A stretch of 64,000 bases of DNA, taken from positions 1 through 64,000 of the forward strand of contig CABJAE010000005.1 of NCBI GenBank assembly GCA_902363535.1, given 5' to 3'. This stretch comes from Peptoniphilaceae bacterium (GTDB taxonomy: Bacteria > Bacillota > Clostridia > Tissierellales > Peptoniphilaceae). The position numbers and the translations under genes were made by a program. Under the pieces are notes generated by a model. That model did no database searches, was not told the DNA's origin, and saw only the letters and a program-made list of their open reading frames with translations. Shown here in pieces: positions 6,168 to 13,666 of the stretch (positions within the stretch are counted from its first letter, which is position 1; every line of letters begins with the position of its first letter).

Positions 6168-7547
6168 AATTTTATAAAATCGTACAAAGATCGGTGTATT
6201 CGCTTCTTTTAAAGAGTAGCAAGATTCTTAACAGAATGCTTTCATTTTCTGAATTGGGCGAATACCTGACGAGGAACGATATTCCCCTCATGAGAAAATT
6301 AGAAAAAATTTTCGAATGATTAAATTGTCTTTATTAAGTTTAGTCTATTCCCAAAGTATGTAGGTTCATCAGAGAGTTGATATGACAAGAAGAATGATGG
6401 ATTTGTTCTTATATCCTGATGGTTCTTCCTGCTTGGGGCTTCCTAAGTTGTAATGGTTCATCTCGTTAAGTTATTTTTTTAGAATTTATCTTTAAATTTA
6501 TTTTTACAAGAATAGCAGATTAAGAGAGGTTATTCTTAGCCATATATAGAGAACCTATTTACTTGATAGGTTATTAACAATAATCTATTGCTAAACTTTA
6601 AAAGATCAAGTCAAACAAATGGCATGAAGTAGGCGTATAGGTTAAGTAATACAGAAAAAGAAATAGATTATATAGTTGACAAAAATATAACATAGAGAAA
6701 GTGAATGCTTAAAAGATTAGTCTATGATTGATAGGCATTGAATATGAAGTGAATAAATAGAACGTATGTTCTAAAGGCATTTATTTTTTTCTTAACCACA
6801 AACCTTTTATGACTGCTTAACATACAACATTCAAATTCATTTGTGCTAAACATAGAAGTTAGGTCGTGTATGGTGGAAGCATATTTAGTGAAGTACCGGC
6901 GAAGGGTAGTAGTGTTGAGGTTAATAGGTTTAATAGGGTAGTGTCAAAACAACACCACCTTGAAGACCAAAGTTCTAAGTTGCTAAGGTGAATCTGCTTA
7001 CCATGTTTGAATAAGGTAGTTCAGAACGAACCTACTCTATCAAACGTTAGTTCTAAGTCATGATATAGCAACTGAAATAGAATATTACTTTACAGAGCCG
7101 TTTTCATTTGTCAAAGTTTCGTAAAACAGGCATAAAAAAGTTAGTGTATAGGCAACCTTGGTGGAGATGAGGAGACAACCCTATTCTTTTTTCTTCGCCA
7201 ATTTTATGGAAGAGGTTAGGGGGCATATTAGCAATCATCAAAACTTTTCAAAGATTAGTTAACTACCCCCCTTCTAATTCGTTGTGGTGCTAACAGTATG
7301 AATCAGATATGAAAGTAGGGGATAATATACTACGACAAATCATAGAGCGTATGAATAGAGAGTGTATAGCTTTCCCCGCCTATCATTTTCTTGTTGCTAA
7401 TAAATAAGAACGAATAGAATGATCCATAGATTGTAGGTTCAAAACAGAATGGAAATATGATCCATCTTTTTTTGTTGCTAAAGGTTTATCGACCATACAT
7501 AGAAGGAACAAACGGAAGATATCTATTCATGACCATTTAAAAATATC
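6168..7547. other. Long AT-rich non-coding stretch of the element
   Basis: No ORF above 60 codons occurs in either strand between the helicase and the resolvase. Short hairpins are visible, for example GAGGAA/TTCCCCTC near 6280. Short words recur at several sites: GTTGCTAA or GTGCTAAAC near 6588, 6840, 7394 and 7474; GATCCAT near 7420 and 7460; TGTAGGTTCA near 6360 and 7433. Tiny frames with weak ribosome sites exist (6382-6453, 7167-7262) but I do not call them genes. It may hold an origin, non-coding RNA or decayed genes. I see no clear iterons. Confidence 0.6.
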
Positions 7548-7660
7548 TGTTTATAAAAGTACACAAAAATAAACAAGGCGAAACAAACGGAAACAATGTT
7601 TATAAACATATCAAAAATAATTTACAAATGTTTATAAAAAAGACTGGACATATAAAAACA
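7548..7660 (+). promoter_or_regulatory. res-like site of the serine resolvase
   Basis: Three blocks begin with TGTTTAT at 7548, 7597 and 7629. The first is a 28-bp unit (7548-7575) with inverted ends TGTTTAT and ATAAACA. The second (7597-7626) starts with the palindrome ATGTTTATAAACAT. The third (7629-7660) ends in AAAAACA. The layout, with a 28-bp site farthest from the gene, a gap of about 21 bp, and two close sites next to the gene, matches Tn3/gamma-delta res architecture (sites I, II, III). It probably also represses the resolvase promoter. Confidence 0.65.
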
Positions 7661-7703
7661 CTTCGGCTAAAATAGAATCACCAAATCAAAAGGGGGTTCT
7701 ATT

Positions 7704-8366
7704 ATGGCAGATAGTTACACTTACGGTTATGCGAGAGTATCGACGAAAGAACAAAATGCAGATAGGCAAGTAAAAGCGATTTATGATTATTGCAATCAAA
7801 AGGGAATTTCCATTGACGAACGCCATATGATTGTTGACAAAGCAAGCGGAAAAGACTTCAAGCGAGAAAACTATTCTGCACTTCGGAACACCATGCTACG
7901 TTCCGGCGATACGCTTATTGTGAAGGAACTTGACCGCTTAGGGCGTAACAAGGAAGAAATCAAAAGGGAACTGGAACACTTCAAAGAGCAAGGCATAAGG
8001 GTGAAGATACTTAACATTCCAACAACGCTGGTAGACTTAGAGGGCGAACAATCTTCTCAATGGGTCATGGAGATGGTGAATAACATTCTAATCGAAGTAT
8101 TAGGTGCTATTGCCGAAGAAGAACGATTGAAGATAAGGCAACGCCAAAGGGAAGGAATCGACCTTGCCAAAGCGAAAGGGGTAGAGTTGGGTAGACCGAA
8201 GATGAACTATTCCACGCTAACGGATCAACAAAGAGATATTATAGAAGCGAACTATCCAAAGTGGAAAGAGAAGGAAATTACCGCTACAAGGTTTATGGAA
8301 CTTGTAGGACTAAAGCGTAACACCTTCTATAAGATCATGAAGGAATACGGGGAAGAAGTGTTGTAA
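7704..8366 (+). CDS. Serine recombinase (resolvase/invertase family)
   Basis: A 220-aa small serine recombinase. The N-terminal catalytic domain has YGYARVSTKEQ with nucleophile Ser13, and the family motif ELDRLGR at about 75-81. A long E-helix (about 110-150) precedes a C-terminal helix-turn-helix (about 190-213). The length fits stand-alone resolvases, not large serine integrases. ATG 7704 follows AAAAGGGGG. A res-like array lies just upstream, so the likely job is resolving multimers of a circular form of the element; DNA inversion is the alternative. The integrase at the other end is of a different family, so insertion is probably not this protein's task. Confidence 0.92.
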   Translation: MADSYTYGYARVSTKEQNADRQVKAIYDYCNQKGISIDERHMIVDKASGKDFKRENYSALRNTMLRSGDTLIVKELDRLGRNKEEIKRELEHFKEQGIRVKILNIPTTLVDLEGEQSSQWVMEMVNNILIEVLGAIAEEERLKIRQRQREGIDLAKAKGVELGRPKMNYSTLTDQQRDIIEANYPKWKEKEITATRFMELVGLKRNTFYKIMKEYGEEVL

Positions 8367-8500
8367 TTTGAATAGGCTTATGGTATCTTAAGTTAAGGTT
8401 CAAAATGAATTCAGATATAAATAAATACAAATCAATGGCGACGGGCTATACGATCAAACGAGAGTTGATGAGGCTTCAAAGATTGAATCTTAAGTGCGTT

Positions 8501-8551
8501 AGGGTTCGAATCCTTTGCGGTACGCCAAAGCAAGTTTACTTTTGTAAGCTT
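8501..8551 (+). repeat. attR, 51-bp direct repeat (right)
   Basis: Perfect copy of 1106-1156, containing a 27-nt fragment of the tRNA-Arg 3' end. A 13-bp palindrome AAGATTGAATCTT (8479-8491) lies 9 bp to the left and may be an integrase arm site. Right of 8551 the sequence is host DNA. Confidence 0.95.
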
Positions 8552-8559
8552 GCTTTTTT
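8528..8559 (+). terminator. Displaced terminator of the rRNA/tRNA operon
   Basis: 12-bp stem AAGCAAGTTTAC/GTAAGCTTGCTT (one G-T pair) with a TTTT loop and a following T-run. The repeat boundary falls inside the right arm of the stem. Before integration this hairpin stood directly after tRNA-Arg; the left junction has lost the end of the stem and the T-run. Confidence 0.85.
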
Positions 8560-8731
8560 ATTGCTTTCATAGAATAATAAAATTGCTGTAAATGATTTTA
8601 GAAAGCCGTCGATTGCGCTGCCGATTTCTATGTCGTCAACGTGTAAGAGTTCCGTTGCGGGACCGCTATAAAGGGATTGAGATTAAGAATGATCTCCCGA
8701 CAAGTAATTTTTTGATCGTAAGGAGGATGGG
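8560..8731 (+). other. Host leader between attR and the 8732 gene
   Basis: No gene is credible here. A 64-codon frame at 8592-8786 overlaps the start of the real gene in another frame and has no family resemblance. A clear ribosome-binding site (AAGGAGG) ends the stretch. I see no convincing promoter; TATAAA at 8667-8672 lacks a good -35. Confidence 0.5.
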
Positions 8732-9622
8732 ATGGACGCATCCGTTTTGTTTATCGCTTTACTCGCCATCGCGTTTTTTGCCGTGATTATTTCTTACAAT
8801 TTAAAACGTCCTTCGGTTCCGGCACATGAAAACAATAGTCCCATTCAACGGCCGACGTCGTCTCCCACGGATAGGGAGCGGATCATTCAGTCATTAGGAC
8901 TCAATGCCTCCGATGAAGGTGTCGACGAAGTCATCGAAGCGGCGCGCAAAGTTTACAACGACGTATACGACTGCGTCATGACCGCCAACACCGGCGAAGA
9001 GGTCGCCGGTTTTTTGGCCCGCCTGATCATAACCAATCCCTATTTGATTCAAAAAAGTCAATTCCAAGCCATACTGGATTTAGAAGTGCTCATGGATAAG
9101 GGCGCCGTACACAATGAAGACGGTTCCCTGTGGAATTTGGAGCTTTTAAAAAAAGTATTGGACAGCATGGCCGATTTTTTTCTTGAAAAGGTGGATTCTC
9201 ATTTCTTTGCCTCCGAGGAGTCTAAGGAGTCCGCGGATTTCGGTGTGAAATTCGGCTTTTTGGAGACGCTGGTAAAAGGAGCCGGGGGAGTGCAGGGATC
9301 GGATGCGCCTTCTGAGGCGACGTCAGCTTTTTTAAATGCGAAAGCAGACGAGGAAGAGGCCCGCATCATCGAAGAGGAATATTTTGAATGGTGGCTCGTC
9401 CATTGGATAATCGAAGAAGAGGAACGCCGTCGCGAATCACAGCCCGATCGAAGCATCTTTACGCACAAGGAAACCCACGAATCATCCTTCGATGAACAGG
9501 ATCTTCTGTACGACGAAGCCTATGACGGAGGCGGCGACGTGGAAGAGGTTTACGACGATTACGACAATTATTGGGATCGCTACGATGCGGGGGATGTAGA
9601 CGATTTGGATTTAGACGATTAA
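8732..9622 (+). CDS. Membrane-anchored acidic protein, unknown function
   Basis: I do not recognise this 296-aa protein. Residues 3-24 form one hydrophobic segment with no signal-peptidase site, followed by basic residues, so the protein is probably an N-terminally anchored membrane protein with its body in the cytoplasm or outside. The middle is helical and acidic. The last 50 residues are a low-complexity Asp/Tyr-rich tail (EEVYDDYDNYWDRYDAG). The start ATG 8732 follows AAGGAGGATGGG. It stands alone between the element and a terminator, so it is a monocistronic host gene. It was probably next to the tRNA operon before the element inserted. Confidence 0.7.
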   Translation: MDASVLFIALLAIAFFAVIISYNLKRPSVPAHENNSPIQRPTSSPTDRERIIQSLGLNASDEGVDEVIEAARKVYNDVYDCVMTANTGEEVAGFLARLIITNPYLIQKSQFQAILDLEVLMDKGAVHNEDGSLWNLELLKKVLDSMADFFLEKVDSHFFASEESKESADFGVKFGFLETLVKGAGGVQGSDAPSEATSAFLNAKADEEEARIIEEEYFEWWLVHWIIEEEERRRESQPDRSIFTHKETHESSFDEQDLLYDEAYDGGGDVEEVYDDYDNYWDRYDAGDVDDLDLDD

Positions 9623-9635
9623 TGCCTTATGATGG

Positions 9636-9666
9636 AATGCTTCGATGCTTATCGGAGCATTTTTTT
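9636..9666 (+). terminator. Intrinsic terminator after 8732 gene
   Basis: 9-bp stem AATGCTTCG/CGGAGCATT with one G-T pair, followed by TTTTTT. Confidence 0.88.
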
Positions 9667-9685
9667 GGTAAAAACCATCGAATCG

Positions 9686-9714
9686 TTGACAAAATCAGAG
9701 GAAAAGCATATTCT
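9686..9714 (+). promoter_or_regulatory. Promoter of the TetR operon
   Basis: Perfect -35 TTGACA (9686-9691), a 17-bp spacer and -10 TATTCT (9709-9714). Confidence 0.8.
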
Positions 9715-9722
9715 ATAAGAAG

Positions 9723-9735
9723 TGACAAGGTGTCA
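9723..9735 (+). promoter_or_regulatory. Probable TetR-family operator
   Basis: The perfect palindrome TGACA-AGG-TGTCA lies at the expected transcription start, directly before the ribosome-binding site of the regulator gene. This suits autorepression by the protein encoded at 9750. Confidence 0.6.
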
Positions 9736-9749
9736 TTAAGGAGGTTATG

Positions 9750-10307
9750 ATGGCGAGAGCGACATTTGAAAATTTAGAGGCGTCGAAAAAAGAGCGACTG
9801 CAGAAAGAGCTGCAGACATTTTTTGAAGAGACGCCGATGAAGTCCATAAATGTAACGAATATTGTAAAGGCGCTGGGCATTGCCCGCGGATCATTTTACC
9901 AGTATTTCGACGATTTGGACGATTGCTATTTCACCGTGTTGAGAGAGGCCACGGGGCAGGTGCACCACGTGTTCTTCGATTTGTTGGAGAAGAATCATCA
10001 CGATCCGGAAGCCACCCTCTGGGCCTATCAGGATTTTTTGCTGGAAACTCTTTATGATCACAATTTAAGAAATTTGTATCGGCCACAGTTTTTGGCATTC
10101 GAAAAGGCGTCCCTTTCTCACGGAAAGGCTTATATAAAAACGCACTACGGCAAGAGTGAAGCCAATTTGATTTTTTACATGATGGCGGTTTTTCACGAAT
10201 TGATCAAAGACAGCATGACGGAAGATTATTCGAAGGAAGAATTTAAAGAAACGTCGACGCAGTACATCGAGTATTTGTTGGGAGGTATCGGGGATGAAAG
10301 AATTTGA
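9750..10307 (+). CDS. TetR-family transcriptional regulator
   Basis: A 185-aa regulator. The N-terminal helix-turn-helix is at about 30-62 (INVTNIVKALGIARGSFYQY, then FDDLDDCY), a typical TetR recognition helix with the GSFYQYF ending. The rest is an all-helical ligand-binding domain that cannot be matched to a ligand. Two ATGs lie in tandem (9747, 9750); the second has better spacing to AAGGAGG. The 3' end overlaps the next gene by 14 bp, so the two are co-transcribed. A palindrome at the promoter suggests autoregulation and control of the downstream membrane protein. Confidence 0.88.
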   Translation: MARATFENLEASKKERLQKELQTFFEETPMKSINVTNIVKALGIARGSFYQYFDDLDDCYFTVLREATGQVHHVFFDLLEKNHHDPEATLWAYQDFLLETLYDHNLRNLYRPQFLAFEKASLSHGKAYIKTHYGKSEANLIFYMMAVFHELIKDSMTEDYSKEEFKETSTQYIEYLLGGIGDERI

Positions 10308-11319
10308 GCTGTTTTTCGACAGCATGTATTTAATTTTCGTCATATTTATCGGCATCCGCCTCTTGCTTTTAAGAAAGGAAAACACCGGCCTCGTCGGGGC
10401 CATGGCCATGCTGCTGGGCTTAGGCGACGCCTTCCACTTGATTCCAAGAATCGTCGCCAATGTGGAAGTTAACGGGTTTGAAGTGAACGCGACCGGACTT
10501 TTTATCGGCACGCGGGTCTCGGCCATGACCATGTCATTATTTTATCTCTTGTTTTATTACTACATTCGTCGGGAAATGAAGGCGTCCAATCGCACCCTGG
10601 ACCTGGCCATGCCGGCGCTCTTTCTCATTCGCGTCGTTACGGTGATTTTATCCTTCAACCGGTCCCAAACCATGGACTTGATCTCAAACATTCCCTTCGT
10701 GATCATGGGCCTGGTGGATATCGTGCTTCTTTTTAACAGACGAGAAAACACGAACTTAGGCAAGCTTTACCTCTACGTATTCTTCAGCTTCCTCTTCTAC
10801 GTTCCCGTGGTTTTATTTAAAGAAACCATGCCCACCATCGGCATGTTAATGATGCCGAAGACGGTCATGTACGTCCTCATTGTTTGGAAACTCTACTGTA
10901 ATTTAAAAGGCGAGTTTAATAGAGACGATCTGCTGCAATTTGCCCTGGCCTATTTATTCTTCGGAATTTTCGCCGGCGCTTTTTATCGGGAAATCGGCAA
11001 GATCTATCCCGTGGTCACGAAAATGGCCTTCCTGCACGTCCACTTAATCGTCTTGGGATTCGTCCTCTTAACCATAGCCTATCTGCTTCTTCGGGACCGG
11101 GCCTTTGAAAATGCCCGCCTGAAAAAACTGCTCACCATTTACAACTTCGGCATGTTCTTTTCATTCAGCTCCATGTTCCTTCACGGCCTCATCGACAGCT
11201 ACACCGTCGGCGCCTTCGCGCGAATCGGCATGGTAGCCGTATCGGGTGTGGGGCACATTTTGCTCACCGTAGCTCTCATTTGGGCGGTTGCATCGGGATT
11301 GAAATTCGTAGAAGCATAA
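10294..11319 (+). CDS. Polytopic membrane protein with DUF2871-like half
   Basis: A 341-aa protein with about ten hydrophobic segments. The C-terminal third (about 222-340) matches the DUF2871 pattern as I know it: FAGAFYREIGK, HVHLIVLGF, YNFGM and SGVGHILL in order. The N-terminal two thirds is a second set of membrane segments of unknown family, so the protein is longer than a stand-alone DUF2871 protein. Substrate and role are unknown; conserved His residues in membrane helices would suit a haem, metal or small-molecule binder. It is the likely target of the overlapping TetR gene and ends at a strong terminator. Confidence 0.75.
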   Translation: MKEFELFFDSMYLIFVIFIGIRLLLLRKENTGLVGAMAMLLGLGDAFHLIPRIVANVEVNGFEVNATGLFIGTRVSAMTMSLFYLLFYYYIRREMKASNRTLDLAMPALFLIRVVTVILSFNRSQTMDLISNIPFVIMGLVDIVLLFNRRENTNLGKLYLYVFFSFLFYVPVVLFKETMPTIGMLMMPKTVMYVLIVWKLYCNLKGEFNRDDLLQFALAYLFFGIFAGAFYREIGKIYPVVTKMAFLHVHLIVLGFVLLTIAYLLLRDRAFENARLKKLLTIYNFGMFFSFSSMFLHGLIDSYTVGAFARIGMVAVSGVGHILLTVALIWAVASGLKFVEA

Positions 11320-11323
11320 GACG

Positions 11324-11354
11324 AATCGGCACAAGAAATTGTGTCGATTTTTTT
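11324..11354 (+). terminator. Intrinsic terminator after 10294 gene
   Basis: 10-bp stem AATCGGCACA/TGTGTCGATT, 6-nt loop, then a run of seven T. The left arm and loop resemble the convergent terminator at 44783-44810. Confidence 0.88.
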
Positions 11355-11419
11355 GTGGGGATTTTCACTTTGGGCAAATCAGCTGAAAACGAATCCTTCG
11401 CCGTCTCCGCTTTTTTCCA

Positions 11420-11428
11420 TGCTATAAT
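11420..11428 (+). promoter_or_regulatory. Extended -10 promoter (TGCTATAAT)
   Basis: TGC followed by TATAAT, with no good -35. It lies 85 bp before the ybaK start and probably drives the long operon to 19159. Confidence 0.65.
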
Positions 11429-11512
11429 AAAACTCGGAATCGATACGAACGGATTGAACGCAGCGACTGTAGATTCGTGAAAATCGGGTATAAATTTCAT
11501 GAGGTGTTTTTT

Positions 11513-11986
11513 ATGAAAAAGACGAATGCGCTCAGGCATTTAGATGCCGAAGGTATCCCTTACGAAACCTTTGAATACGACGCAGATGCCGAGGTAGACG
11601 GCGTAAAAATCGCCGAGTTAAATCATTTGCCCGTTGAGGCTGTATTTAAGACATTAATCACCGAGGGAAAAGACAAGGAACATTTCGTCTTCGTCATTCC
11701 CGTGGCCGAGGAATTGGATTTAAAAAAGGCGGCCAAAGTGTGCGGAGAGAAAAAAATCGAGATGCTGCACGTAAAAGATCTCTTGCCCCTTACAGGCTAT
11801 GTGCGCGGTGGTTGCTCGCCGGTCGGGATGAAGAAATTATTTCCCACTTATATTCACGAAACCGCCATTCTATACGACGCGATTTACGTAAGCGCCGGAA
11901 AAAAAGGTCTGCAAATGCGCGTGAATCCCGAGGAATTAGGCGAGCTGACGCGTGCCGAATTTGCAGATATTACGAAAGAAGGTTGA
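11513..11986 (+). CDS. ybaK: Cys-tRNA(Pro) deacylase, YbaK family
   Basis: A 157-aa cytoplasmic editing enzyme that hydrolyses cysteine wrongly attached to tRNA-Pro. The YbaK/EbsC fold is visible: KTNALRHLD at the start, the conserved lysine in AVFKTLI (about residue 45), a VIPVAEELDLKK stretch and GYVRGGCSPVGMKK (about 100-113). I set the start at ATG 11513 behind TGAGGTG; an earlier in-frame start at 11477 would add 12 residues not typical of the family. It is the first gene of a tightly packed operon, and its stop adjoins the next start. Confidence 0.92.
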   Translation: MKKTNALRHLDAEGIPYETFEYDADAEVDGVKIAELNHLPVEAVFKTLITEGKDKEHFVFVIPVAEELDLKKAAKVCGEKKIEMLHVKDLLPLTGYVRGGCSPVGMKKLFPTYIHETAILYDAIYVSAGKKGLQMRVNPEELGELTRAEFADITKEG

Positions 11987-13666
11987 ATGATGATTCACGA
12001 TGGATTTAATCAATGGAGAAAACTCGAGACCCTCTGTGACGAAGACCGTAAAAAGCTTCTGAACATGACCGACGAGGAAATGAAGGACAGTTTTTACCAA
12101 GAACTTGCCTTCGGAACGGCCGGCCTTCGAGGGAAGATCGGCCCGGGCACCAACCGCATGAACGAGCAGGTCATCGCCCGCGCCACTCGGGGATTGGCCG
12201 GTGTCATCGAAAAGCGCGGACAAAAGGCCATGGACCGCGGCGTCGCCATCGCTTGGGACGTGCGGGAAAGAAGTGAGCGCTTTATGGAAGTTGCCGCATC
12301 GATGCTGGCCTCCTGCGGCATTCAAGTGCATATTTTCTCGGGGATTCGGCCAACGCCCATGCTGTCCTTTGCCGTAAGGGAGCTTAGGACGCAGGCCGGC
12401 ATTGTGGTAACGGCCAGCCATAACCCGAAGGAATACAACGGCTACAAGGTCTATTGGAAGGAAGGCTCTCAAATTCGCGACGACATCGCCGATGAAATCT
12501 CGCGGGAGATCGCCAAATTCGATTACAGCGTGTGGCCGGAAAAATCCTTCGACGAATACAAAGACGAAGGCTTTATCCACATCATCGACGAAGCCTTGGA
12601 AGAAAAATACTACGCCCTCACCTTGGCAAAGGCCGTGGAAGAGGACATCAAAAAAGACATTTCCATCGTCTACACGCCCCTAAACGGCACGGGAAATTTG
12701 CCTGTTCGTCGGGTATTCAAGGCGCGGGGTTTCGACATCATTCATTTGGTCGAGGAGCAAACGGAGCCGGACAGCAGCTTTAAATCCGTGGGCTACCCAA
12801 ATCCGGAAGATTTCAAGGCCTTCGAAAAGGCGTTGGCCCTGGGAAAAGAAGTGGATGCGGATATTTTAATCGCCACGGATCCGGATTGCGACCGCGTGGC
12901 CTTGGTGGCAAAGGACGCATCCGGTGAATTTATTCCCTTTACGGGCAATCAGACCGGAGCCCTTCTCTTGGAATATATTTTGTCCCGACGCGAAGTGAAA
13001 GGCGATTTGCCGGCAAACGGCGCCGTGGTCAAAAGCATCGTCACCGGAGACATCGGTCGCAGAATCTGCGATCACTTCGGCGTCGCCATGTTCGACGCGT
13101 TGACGGGCTTTAAAAACATCTGCGCCCTGGCCAACGAGTGGGACGATACCGGTGCCTATGAATTTTTATTCGGCTACGAAGAAAGCATCGGCTACGTCTA
13201 CGGCGATCACGTCCGCGACAAAGACGCCGTGGTCACTTCCATGATGGTGGCGGAAATGGCGGCCTATTACCTGAGCATAGACAAGCGCCTGCCGGAGGTC
13301 CTTGGGGAAATCTTTAAGGCCTACGGCTACCAAGGCGAAAAACTTCTTTCCGTCGTGAAAGAAGGGCAGGAAGGTCAGGCTTTGATTCAGGGAATCATGG
13401 CGGATTTGCGGGAAAACCCCATTTCCTCCGTGGAAAGCCTGAAGGTCGAAAAAGTCGTGGACTATGCCGAGGGCGTGGAAGGCATCGGCACGAGCAATGT
13501 GCTGGAATACCATCTGGACGACGGCAGCTGCTTCTTTGTGCGGCCTTCCGGCACGGAACCGAAGATCAAACTGTATATTTACACCAACGACAAAGACGAA
13601 GAAAAAGCGAAGGAAAAAATCGAATGGATCGAGTCTGCCGTACTCCGTCGATTTGATCTGAAATGA
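11987..13666 (+). CDS. pgcA: Phosphohexomutase (PGM/PMM family)
   Basis: A 559-aa alpha-D-phosphohexomutase, most like alpha-phosphoglucomutases of Firmicutes. It interconverts glucose 1- and 6-phosphate, feeding glycolipid and polysaccharide synthesis. The active-site serine is S144 in VTASHNPKEYNGYK. The metal loop is ATDPDCDRVAL (about 295-305), the sugar-binding loop is GYEESIGYVYGDHVRDKDAV, and the phosphate-binding loop is FVRPSGTEPKIK near the C-terminus. All four domains and the usual length are present. Two ATGs (11987, 11990) follow GAAAGAAGG. It overlaps the next gene by 4 bp. Phosphomannomutase activity cannot be excluded. Confidence 0.93.
   Translation: MMIHDGFNQWRKLETLCDEDRKKLLNMTDEEMKDSFYQELAFGTAGLRGKIGPGTNRMNEQVIARATRGLAGVIEKRGQKAMDRGVAIAWDVRERSERFMEVAASMLASCGIQVHIFSGIRPTPMLSFAVRELRTQAGIVVTASHNPKEYNGYKVYWKEGSQIRDDIADEISREIAKFDYSVWPEKSFDEYKDEGFIHIIDEALEEKYYALTLAKAVEEDIKKDISIVYTPLNGTGNLPVRRVFKARGFDIIHLVEEQTEPDSSFKSVGYPNPEDFKAFEKALALGKEVDADILIATDPDCDRVALVAKDASGEFIPFTGNQTGALLLEYILSRREVKGDLPANGAVVKSIVTGDIGRRICDHFGVAMFDALTGFKNICALANEWDDTGAYEFLFGYEESIGYVYGDHVRDKDAVVTSMMVAEMAAYYLSIDKRLPEVLGEIFKAYGYQGEKLLSVVKEGQEGQALIQGIMADLRENPISSVESLKVEKVVDYAEGVEGIGTSNVLEYHLDDGSCFFVRPSGTEPKIKLYIYTNDKDEEKAKEKIEWIESAVLRRFDLK

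Larger units (their letters stand above)
1106..8551 (+). mobile_element. Integrated element in tRNA-Arg, about 7.4 kb
   Basis: The region is delimited by a perfect 51-bp direct repeat (1106-1156 and 8501-8551) that covers the tRNA-Arg 3' end. A tyrosine integrase sits just inside the left repeat and points inward. The interior is plainly more AT-rich than both flanks. Cargo includes an SF2 helicase, a serine resolvase with res-like subsites, three unknown small proteins, a probable non-coding RNA and 1.67 kb of DNA without credible genes. No relaxase, coupling protein, capsid, terminase or lysis gene is visible, so it is not a self-transmissible ICE or a complete prophage. A satellite, an integrative mobilisable element or an integrated plasmid-like replicon are the alternatives. 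The helicase plus resolvase pair suggests an extrachromosomal, multimer-forming stage, but that is inference. Confidence 0.9.

Noticed and set aside
6382..6453. 23-codon frame in the element's non-coding stretch
   Set aside because: The ribosome site is weak and the composition is not distinctive; one of several chance frames there, like 7167-7262.
6168..7547. CRISPR array or iterons in the long non-coding stretch
   Set aside because: Recurring short words exist, but neither length nor spacing is regular.
8600..8731. T-box or other riboswitch before the 8732 gene
   Set aside because: No T-box core sequence or matching terminator/antiterminator pair is present.
8592..8786. 64-codon ORF after attR
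   Set aside because: It uses the wrong frame across the start of the 8732 gene and shows no family resemblance; the region may be plain leader DNA.
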